Assembly (NCBI GenBank): GCA_031430695.1
Contig: JANPBZ010000088.1
Coordinates: 1-6,672, forward strand
Direction: 5' to 3'
DNA length: 6,672 nucleotides
From: JAENVT01 sp031430695
Lineage (GTDB): Bacteria > Actinomycetota > Acidimicrobiia > Acidimicrobiales > Ilumatobacteraceae
Positions 1-5,519 of the stretch are shown here, in pieces. Both the position numbers and the translations under genes were made by a program. The stretch's first letter is position 1; each line of letters opens with the position of its first letter. The notes under the pieces were generated by a model. It was not told the origin of the DNA. It searched no databases and saw only the letters and a list, made by a program, of their open reading frames with translations.

Positions 1-7
1 TGCCGCG

Positions 8-142
8 TCATGACGTGGGCAGTTTGAGCTCGCGCCAACCGCCCTCTTGCGGGGGGATGCCGCCCTTGCCGCGCACCCGCAGCACGGCGGCCACCGCGCC
101 GGCAAGAGAGAGGGCCACAAAGGCTCGACGCAGTGCTTTCAC
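8..142 (-). CDS. Possible 44-residue single-pass membrane protein (DLW-39-like, tentative)
   Basis: A GTG-initiated frame of 44 codons ending in TGA at 10-8. The protein begins MKALRR, has one hydrophobic stretch at about residues 7-21 (alanine/valine/leucine-rich), then a basic RVRGKGG turn and a short C-terminal tail with a GGWREL motif. This layout (tiny protein, one N-terminal helix, short tail with a conserved Trp) and its position beside gyrA and tRNA-Ile recall the DLW-39 small-protein family of Actinobacteria, but the residue match is weak and the assignment is from memory. There is no Shine-Dalgarno sequence: the start is only two bases past the tRNA 3' end, so translation would have to be nearly leaderless after tRNA processing. 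A later GTG at residue 9 is possible but would remove the basic N-terminus. It could also be a chance frame. Confidence 0.5.
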   Translation of the reverse strand: MKALRRAFVALSLAGAVAAVLRVRGKGGIPPQEGGWRELKLPTS

Positions 143-144
143 CG

Positions 145-218
145 TGGGGCTAGCTGGAATCGAACCAGCGACCTTCACATTATCAGTGTGACGCTCTAAC
201 CAACTGAGCTATAGCCCC
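145..218 (-). tRNA. tRNA-Ile (anticodon GAT)
   Basis: A complete 74-nt cloverleaf reads on the minus strand. The acceptor stem GGGGCTA pairs perfectly with TAGCCCC and the discriminator is A145. The D arm is GCTC-AGTTGGTTA-GAGC. The anticodon stem TCACA/TGTGA is perfect and its loop CTGATAA carries anticodon GAT, which reads the isoleucine codons ATC and ATT. The T arm is GCTGG-TTCGATT-CCAGC. The 3' CCA is not encoded (the bases after A145 are CG), so it must be added by the CCA-adding enzyme, as is common in Actinobacteria. Its position downstream of gyrA and a DUF3566 gene matches the conserved actinobacterial gyrase locus, where tRNA-Ile is often followed by tRNA-Ala; tRNA-Ala is not within this window. 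Confidence 0.97.
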
Positions 219-236
219 GTCTATGAGGGAGCCGTC

Positions 237-266
237 AGGCTACCGGGCGCCTTCCACCGGACTCAA
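237..266 (-). promoter_or_regulatory. Possible promoter for tRNA-Ile
   Basis: On the minus strand a TTGAGT hexamer (266-261) is followed after 18 bases by TAGCCT (242-237), matching the loose actinobacterial TTGA / TAnnnT pattern. Initiation about seven bases further on would leave a leader of roughly 12 nt before the tRNA 5' end at 218. The -35 element overlaps the stop codon of the upstream DUF3566 gene. Such short motifs arise easily by chance, so the call rests mainly on spacing and position. Confidence 0.33.
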
Positions 267-1408
267 CCGGCAATCGCGTCATCCGTCGAGTCAATCGGTG
301 CTGCATCGACAATTGCGGTGTCGGCATGGTTGGCCTCGTCGAAGAGAACCGGTGCCGGTTCGGCGACAATCTGCTCGGTGCCACGTTCGGCGCGTGTGTG
401 TACCTCTTCTTCGAGCACGCTGAGGCGGATGCCGCCGACGAGATCGGTGATCAGATTGAACAGGGTGGCCAGCAACACAGCCAGACCCGTCAATCCGACA
501 GCCACGAAGACGCCGGCGATCCAGGCGTTGTGGAAGATCTGGCCACCATTGAAGTTGAACGTCTCCCAACCGAAGCCTTCGAAGAACTTCTCGACGTTGT
601 CAATCGTGCCGGTGGCATAGGCAACCTGCCACAGCAGCACCCCGGCGATCATCGCAACCGCATAGAAGAACACGTTGAACACCAGAGCAACCTTGAACAC
701 ACTCCAGGTATCGACATGACGAACAACCCGGGTGACCCGCCGCACGCGCGGTTTCGGCGCCCGCCGGAAGTGCACCGGCTTGAGCAGTGGCCGCGTATCG
801 AGAATCGGGCCGATCTTGGTGACATCGTCGATCGTGGCCGCTTCGTCGTACAGGATCGGTGCCGGGATGGGCTCCGTGCGCAGGTCGGTCGGCACGAACT
901 CGGTCGGTAGGAGTTCCGTGGGGAGTTCGGTCGGTGCGGCCGGAGCGGGCGCCAACACCTCGATGGTAGGCGCGAGAGCGATCGGCTCTGCTTCGACAAC
1001 CACATCGGCGACAGGCTCGGCCGGCGCCTTGGCCGAAGCGGGCTCGACCGGAGTAGGTGCGAGCGGTAGCGAAACGGAGAACTCGATCGGCATATCGAGA
1101 CTGCCGGCCTCGCGGTGCTTGGCGGTTCGGGGCGTCAGTGCGCCTGGGCGGCGCCACACCGTCTTGCCGGCACGGGAGATGCCACCCGGTGAACTCGGAT
1201 CTTCGGTACGAGGGTCCACCGGCCCGGGTCGTGCAGTGCCGACGCCGTTCGACTTGGTGGCACCCTTCGTGCCGGGCGGCTTGGCGACACCACCGCCGCC
1301 CGCACGCGAACCGACACGGTTCGAGGCTTGGGGCACTCCATTGTCCACCCGCAGCAGTGTAGGCGGCGCGAGCCGACAAGGGCAGCGCACCCGCACCGTC
1401 GATGCCAC
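263..1408 (-). CDS. DUF3566 domain membrane protein with long proline/acidic N-terminal region
   Basis: A 381-residue protein of unknown function. Residues 1-105 are low-complexity and basic/Gly/Pro-rich; residues 106-215 are Ala/Pro/Glu-rich and include tandem PTEL/PTEF/PTDL units (about 159-179). A basic linker (HFRRAPKPRVRRVTR, about 213-227) precedes the DUF3566 core (about 228-335). The core has two predicted membrane helices (about 238-263 and 295-318) separated by a roughly 30-residue loop with a GWETF/NGGQIF segment, and ends in a conserved-looking FNLITDLVGGI motif. DUF3566 proteins sit beside gyrA and tRNA-Ile in many Actinobacteria (Rv0007 in M. tuberculosis), which agrees with this location. 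The start is uncertain: GTG at 1408 leaves a 10-base gap after the preceding gene and has a modest GCAGGTAG upstream; later starts (GTG at 1348, ATG at residue 106) would shorten the disordered tail without touching the core. Confidence 0.88.
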   Translation of the reverse strand: MASTVRVRCPCRLAPPTLLRVDNGVPQASNRVGSRAGGGGVAKPPGTKGATKSNGVGTARPGPVDPRTEDPSSPGGISRAGKTVWRRPGALTPRTAKHREAGSLDMPIEFSVSLPLAPTPVEPASAKAPAEPVADVVVEAEPIALAPTIEVLAPAPAAPTELPTELLPTEFVPTDLRTEPIPAPILYDEAATIDDVTKIGPILDTRPLLKPVHFRRAPKPRVRRVTRVVRHVDTWSVFKVALVFNVFFYAVAMIAGVLLWQVAYATGTIDNVEKFFEGFGWETFNFNGGQIFHNAWIAGVFVAVGLTGLAVLLATLFNLITDLVGGIRLSVLEEEVHTRAERGTEQIVAEPAPVLFDEANHADTAIVDAAPIDSTDDAIAG

Positions 1409-1418
1409 CTACCTGCGG

Positions 1419-1724
1419 CTACGGACCATTTGTTGCCCGGGCGGTGGCCCGCTCGCCATCGACCTCGACGACCACGGTCACAGCATCGCCGACTTGTGCG
1501 TAGCTGACCAGCCGTGCGCCATTGCGGGTCGCCAACTGCCCCGCCGCCGAGCGTCCGCCCGTGGTCGCCGCCAGCGCCGCCGCGTCAGCTGCTGTCTGGG
1601 CCCGACCGCGATCGATGACGCGCTGGCTGAACATACCGACGGCGACGACGCTGAGCGCGGCAATCACCACGACCACCAGCAGCAAGACGACAGCCTGGCC
1701 AAGATCGTTACGCCTCGAGTGCAT
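1419..1724 (-). CDS. Small TadE/Rv3654c-like secreted or membrane-anchored protein
   Basis: A 101-residue protein. The N-terminus MHSRRNDLGQ is basic and is followed by one strongly hydrophobic helix (about residues 11-31, rich in Val/Leu). After it comes an amphipathic, alanine-rich segment QTAADAAALAA (about 43-53), then NGARLVS (about 67-73) and a short valine-rich strand region VTVVVEV. This order is typical of the Tad/TadE-like and Rv3654c-like small proteins, pseudopilin-like products normally found in Tad pilus or secretion clusters. None of the assembly partners (TadA ATPase, TadB/C, RcpA, prepilin peptidase) is visible here, so the role is open. It starts 33 bases after the gyrA stop and ends 10 bases before the DUF3566 gene, which suggests one transcript with them. 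The ribosome site before ATG 1724 is weak. Family assignment is by pattern recognition only. Confidence 0.78.
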   Translation of the reverse strand: MHSRRNDLGQAVVLLLVVVVIAALSVVAVGMFSQRVIDRGRAQTAADAAALAATTGGRSAAGQLATRNGARLVSYAQVGDAVTVVVEVDGERATARATNGP

Positions 1725-1740
1725 TGCTGATGGGTTCTAT

Positions 1741-1755
1741 CGGGCGCGAGGCCCG
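1741..1755 (-). other. Short GC hairpin just after gyrA stop
   Basis: Minus-strand CGGGC-CTCGC-GCCCG forms a perfect five-base-pair all-GC stem with a five-base loop, starting two bases past the gyrA stop codon. No T-run follows, so it is unlikely to be a strong intrinsic terminator. It may stabilise the gyrBA message end or cause partial attenuation into the downstream genes, or it may be incidental. Confidence 0.25.
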
Positions 1756-1757
1756 GG

Positions 1758-4700
1758 TCACTCGTCGTCGTTGGCGAGGATGAGGGCAACCGAGGCCACC
1801 GAATGGCCGTCATCGACGTTCATGACCTTCACACCCGTGGCATCGCGGCCCTGGGACGAGATGTCACGCACACCCATGCGAATTGCGACGCCACCACTGG
1901 TCACGGCGACGATCTCGTCGTCGAGACCGACCATGAACGCTGCCACCACGTGACCCTTCTTGCCGGTCAGGCGAATGCCGATCACGCCTTGGCCGCCACG
2001 GCCTTGCACGTTGAACTTGTCGAGTTGGGTGCGTTTGCCGTAGCCGTGCGAGGTGATGATCAGGATCGCTGTGTCGTCACGGGCAACGTCGACCGAGACG
2101 ACCTCGTCGCCGGCCTTCATCTTCATACCGCGGACGCCCGACGCCGCACGACCCATCGGGCGCACTTCGTTCTCGCTGAAGCGGATGGTCGCGCCCTTGC
2201 GGCTGACCATGAAGATGTCGTCGTTACCGGTGGTCTCGATGACACGAACCAGCTCGTCGCCGTCGCGCAGGTTGAGTGCGATCAGCCCGTCGCGGCGACC
2301 GTTGTCATATTCGTTGAACGACGTCTTCTTCACGACGCCGAGCCGGGTCGCGAAGAACAGGTTTCGCTCACCGGCGAAGTCGCGGGTGTCGATGATCGCC
2401 TGAATGGTCTCGCCCGCTTGCAACGGCAGCAGGTTGACGATGGGCATGCCCTTGGCCGTGCGCTCGCGCTCGGGGATGTCCATGGCGCGTAGGCGATAGA
2501 CCCTGCCGCGATTGCTGAAGAACAGCAGGAACGCGTGCGCTGTGGTGAAGATGACATGGTGGACGATGTCGTCGGTCTTCAACTTGGCACCGCTGACACC
2601 GCGGCCACCACGGCCTTGGGTCTTGAAGCTGTCGGCGGTAACAGCCTTCACGTACTGCGCCTCGGTCATGACGATGACCAGTTCTTTGTCTTCGACCAGA
2701 TCGAGGTCGGTCATCTCACCGTCGTCGAGGCCGATCTGACACACGCGCGGTGTGGCGAACTCTTCCTTGATCGCCATCATCTCACTGCGGATGACCTCGT
2801 TGCGCACGACGGGGTCGGCGAGGATGGCTTCGAGCTCGATGATGCGGGCCCGTACGTCGAGGATCTCCTGCTCGATATCGATGCGGCTCAAGCGGGTGAG
2901 TTGTGACAGGCGCATTTCGAGGATGTCTTGGGCTTGCAGCTCGCTGAACTCGAACGGCACGGCCATGAGGCCGGCCTTGGCTGCTGCCGGATCGTCGCTG
3001 GCACGAATGAGAGCGATGATCTGATCGATGACATCGAGGGCCTTCAGTCGACCATCGAGGATGTGCTCGCGCCGACGGGCTTTGTCGAGGCGGAACTGCG
3101 ATCTGCGAGTGATGACGTCGACCTGGTGTCGCAGGTAGCCCTGCAACGCGGTGCACAGGTTGAGCGTGCGCGGCACGCCGTCGACCAGGGCAACCATGTT
3201 GACGCCGAAGCTGGTCTGCAGCTGGGTGAGCTTGTACAGGTTGTTGAGCACGACGTTGGCGTTGGCGTCGCGCTTGAGGGTGACCACCAGACTGGTCTTA
3301 CCGCCCGCCGAACCGTCGTTGACATCGGCGATGCCGTCGAGATCGCCGCCATCGACCAGCTCTTGGATGCGTCCGGCAATCGCCGAGCAGCTGGTCTGGT
3401 ACGGCAACTCGGTGACCACGATCTGCATCTGGCCGCGCTTGCCCTCTTCGATTGCAGCCTTGGCGCGCATCTTGATGCTGCCGCGGCCGGTGCGGTACGC
3501 GTCCATGATGCCGGCGCGGCCGAGGATGCTGCCGCCGGTGGGGAAGTCGGGACCCTTGACGAACTGCATGAGGTCGTCTGACGTCGCTTCCGGGTTTGCC
3601 AGCAGATGCAACGCGGCATCAATGACTTCGCCCAAGTTGTGCGGCGGAATGTTGGTGGCCATCCCGACGGCGATGCCCTGGCTGCCGTTGACCAGCAGGT
3701 TCGGGAACCGCGACGGCAGCACCGTTGGCTCTTCACGGCTGTCGTCGTAGGTTGGCTTCATGTCGACGGTCTCTTCGTCGATATCTGCGAGCAATTGCAT
3801 GGCCAGTGGATGCAATCGGCATTCGGTGTTGTGATTGACAAAGCCACCAGCAAGGAACGAGTGATCGTCGGAGTCGACGCGCAATGAGTACACCACCGCT
3901 GCGGCCTCGTCGGTAACGGACACCACTTCTTCAAAGCGGTACCCCGAATCCATGATCGGCAGGATCGTCTTCAGGATCTCATCGTCCTTCACTCGATCGA
4001 TGATGCGAAGCCGCTCGGTGTCCCAACGCTCGACTCGATCAAAATTGTGCTGCGTGAGCCACTTGCGGCCAGAACCACGGGTATCGAAGGCCACCTCGGA
4101 GCGCACGAAGTCGGCCACATAGGGAACACGGTCGGCGCTCAGGCGATGTGGACGCAAAGGAGAGCGGCTGATGAGCTCTCGCAACTTCGCCTGCTTGGTG
4201 GTCAAGAAACCAATGCGTTCAGCAAAGGCACGTACATTTCGAAGCCCCGAGACGATCAGCCGGTGCTCGACCTTGCCGCTCGCTCGTAGGTACTGCTTGC
4301 GCGAGGCGATGACCCCGAATTCGCTCAACATCTCCTGCAACTCGCGACCGAGCCGGTCGCTGTAGGTGGTGTAGTGAATGCTGAAACCGTCGGGCGCGAC
4401 TCGAGGACCGCCGTCGCCCTCGAAACATGCCATGAGAAAGGCCCGCTTCACACCCCAACCGCCACGCCATACAGCCTCGGGGATGAACTTCTCCGCTGCT
4501 CGGGAGCCCATCAACTCGGCCAACGGACCATTCAGAAAGGCGCTGAGATTCTGAATGTCGAGCTCGAAGATCCGCTTACGATCGACCCGTGTCTGTCGCT
4601 CGTACACGTAGCGAGGACCGCCAACCAAAGCATCGTAGGCATACAACACATCGTCGAAGAAGGCCTTGTCGGTGTTGTTGAATCCAGCGCGCGAATCGGA

Positions 4701-5519
4701 AGCCCAACCTTCACTGACCCAGGCACCGCATAGCACACCGAGCATCGATTCTCGCGCCGTTGGCACCACGTTCATCCACGCGTTGCGGGCAATGCACACC
4801 ACCGTGCCCGGGGTGATCTCATCGAGTTGCAGCCACTGGAACATGGGTACACCGGCGACAGGCACAAGACACAGGACCGGGTGGTTATGACTGCCGCGCA
4901 GGCTGAACCCAGCTTTGGTGGTGATGCGCTTCGTCGGGTGAATCCCAGAGTTGAATGCCTTGTTGGCGTGGACGGGCTTGCCGTCGCGATCCATCACCGT
5001 GAAATCGACGTCACGCTCTGAGTCATTGGGAGCATCGACCAGATCAGCGATCGCCACGCTGGATCCATCAGCCATTCGCACACGGGTGTCGCCTGTGACG
5101 CAGTAGCGCGCAGCAGCCGGTCCAAAATCGGGGCTGCCATAGTTACCGTGGAAGTCGATCAGTGGATGGCGGAGTGAGAACGGCTGAGCCATCCTGACCA
5201 GTGAGTCGTAGATGGCACTGTCACCGTGGGGGTGGTACCTGGCCATGGTGTCGCCGGTGACACGGGCCGACTTGACGAACGGACGGTCGGGACGGAAACC
5301 CTGTTCTTCCATGTCCCAGATGATGCGGCGGTGCACCGGCTTCAATCCGTCGCGTACGTCGGGCAGAGCGCGCGACATGATGACCGACATGGCGTAGTCG
5401 AGGAAGCTGCGCTCCATCTCGTCTTGCAGCGCCACGGGTTGTACCGACAGCGACGGGTCTTCGTTGATGTCGCCGGCGTCGTCGTCGCCGTTGGTGGGGG
5501 GAATCGGGGTGTCACTCAT
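1758..5519 (-). CDS. gyrA: DNA gyrase subunit A precursor, interrupted in frame by an intein
   Basis: GyrA is the DNA-breaking and DNA-wrapping subunit of gyrase (A2B2), which introduces negative supercoils with ATP hydrolysed by GyrB. The precursor is 1253 residues; subtracting the intein (140-564) leaves 828, the normal length. The winged-helix/QRDR region has ARVTGD and YHPHGDSAIYD (95-105). Tyr139 is the catalytic tyrosine that bonds to the DNA 5' end (E. coli Tyr122), directly followed by the intein; the downstream extein resumes with TECRLHPL (565-572). The tower and coiled-coil regions follow to about residue 925. The C-terminal six-bladed wrapping domain carries a GyrA box QGRGGRG (968-974) and a second copy QGRGGQG (1172-1178). 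The ATG at 5519 shares its A with the gyrB TGA stop, indicating translational coupling; a GAGGA lies about 13 bases upstream. Ser101 and Asp105 match the fluoroquinolone-sensitive residues Ser83 and Asp87 of E. coli. Confidence 0.98.
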   Translation of the reverse strand: MSDTPIPPTNGDDDAGDINEDPSLSVQPVALQDEMERSFLDYAMSVIMSRALPDVRDGLKPVHRRIIWDMEEQGFRPDRPFVKSARVTGDTMARYHPHGDSAIYDSLVRMAQPFSLRHPLIDFHGNYGSPDFGPAAARYCVTGDTRVRMADGSSVAIADLVDAPNDSERDVDFTVMDRDGKPVHANKAFNSGIHPTKRITTKAGFSLRGSHNHPVLCLVPVAGVPMFQWLQLDEITPGTVVCIARNAWMNVVPTARESMLGVLCGAWVSEGWASDSRAGFNNTDKAFFDDVLYAYDALVGGPRYVYERQTRVDRKRIFELDIQNLSAFLNGPLAELMGSRAAEKFIPEAVWRGGWGVKRAFLMACFEGDGGPRVAPDGFSIHYTTYSDRLGRELQEMLSEFGVIASRKQYLRASGKVEHRLIVSGLRNVRAFAERIGFLTTKQAKLRELISRSPLRPHRLSADRVPYVADFVRSEVAFDTRGSGRKWLTQHNFDRVERWDTERLRIIDRVKDDEILKTILPIMDSGYRFEEVVSVTDEAAAVVYSLRVDSDDHSFLAGGFVNHNTECRLHPLAMQLLADIDEETVDMKPTYDDSREEPTVLPSRFPNLLVNGSQGIAVGMATNIPPHNLGEVIDAALHLLANPEATSDDLMQFVKGPDFPTGGSILGRAGIMDAYRTGRGSIKMRAKAAIEEGKRGQMQIVVTELPYQTSCSAIAGRIQELVDGGDLDGIADVNDGSAGGKTSLVVTLKRDANANVVLNNLYKLTQLQTSFGVNMVALVDGVPRTLNLCTALQGYLRHQVDVITRRSQFRLDKARRREHILDGRLKALDVIDQIIALIRASDDPAAAKAGLMAVPFEFSELQAQDILEMRLSQLTRLSRIDIEQEILDVRARIIELEAILADPVVRNEVIRSEMMAIKEEFATPRVCQIGLDDGEMTDLDLVEDKELVIVMTEAQYVKAVTADSFKTQGRGGRGVSGAKLKTDDIVHHVIFTTAHAFLLFFSNRGRVYRLRAMDIPERERTAKGMPIVNLLPLQAGETIQAIIDTRDFAGERNLFFATRLGVVKKTSFNEYDNGRRDGLIALNLRDGDELVRVIETTGNDDIFMVSRKGATIRFSENEVRPMGRAASGVRGMKMKAGDEVVSVDVARDDTAILIITSHGYGKRTQLDKFNVQGRGGQGVIGIRLTGKKGHVVAAFMVGLDDEIVAVTSGGVAIRMGVRDISSQGRDATGVKVMNVDDGHSVASVALILANDDE
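4407..4439 (-). other. LAGLIDADG motif 2 (block E) of the intein endonuclease
   Basis: Encodes FLMACFEGDGG at residues 361-371. LMACFEGDG aligns with LAGLIDADG and Asp369 takes the catalytic acidic position. Block D with Lys344 in EKFIP lies just upstream at the usual spacing, so no catalytic element appears lost. Confidence 0.88.
4707..4742 (-). other. LAGLIDADG motif 1 (block C) of the intein endonuclease
   Basis: Encodes LGVLCGAWVSEG at GyrA precursor residues 260-271. LCGAWVSEG aligns position by position with LAGLIDADG; Glu270 occupies the metal-binding acidic position. In this family the two motif helices form the core between the two endonuclease subdomains, and their acidic ends coordinate the metal for DNA cleavage. 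Confidence 0.88.

Larger units (their letters stand above)
3828..5102 (-). mobile_element. GyrA intein (425 residues) with LAGLIDADG homing endonuclease
   Basis: An in-frame protein-splicing element at GyrA residues 140-564. Splicing blocks: A begins at Cys140 (CVTGDTRV); B is RGSHNHPVLCLV (208-219) with the catalytic His213; F is VYSLRVDSDDHSF (543-555); G is VNHN (561-564), giving penultimate His563, terminal Asn564 and +1 nucleophile Thr565. The region around block B closely resembles the recalled M. xenopi GyrA mini-intein (HPLLCLV.VAGVP), and the insertion point between active-site Tyr and Thr is the same. Unlike that 198-residue mini-intein, this one has an endonuclease domain: block C LCGAWVSEG (263-271), block D EKFIP (343-347), block E LMACFEGDG (362-370) and block H-like LSEFGVIAS (398-406). 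Full-length GyrA inteins such as that of M. leprae are about 420 residues. All key residues are present, so both splicing and homing may be active. Confidence 0.97.

Noticed and set aside
326..910. Long plus-strand open frame opposite the DUF3566 gene
   Set aside because: It lies antisense to a recognisable membrane protein, its translation has no helix, motif or domain logic, and high-GC DNA produces such frames freely.
732..1730. Plus-strand open frame of 332 codons spanning two genes
   Set aside because: It runs across the antisense of both the DUF3566 and the Tad-like genes and through their intergenic gap; the product is Ser/Arg/Gly-rich without recognisable features.
1741..1755. Intrinsic terminator after gyrA
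   Set aside because: The five-pair stem is short and lacks a following T-run; listed only as a low-confidence hairpin.
1803..3581. Several plus-strand open frames opposite gyrA
   Set aside because: They are mirror frames of conserved gyrA codons with Asp/Val/His-rich translations and no ribosome sites or family resemblance.
3828..5102. Interpretation as a gene fusion or disrupted gyrA pseudogene
   Set aside because: The insert is in frame, begins with Cys, ends with His-Asn before Thr and carries all splicing blocks, so it is an intein rather than damage; both extein halves are intact.
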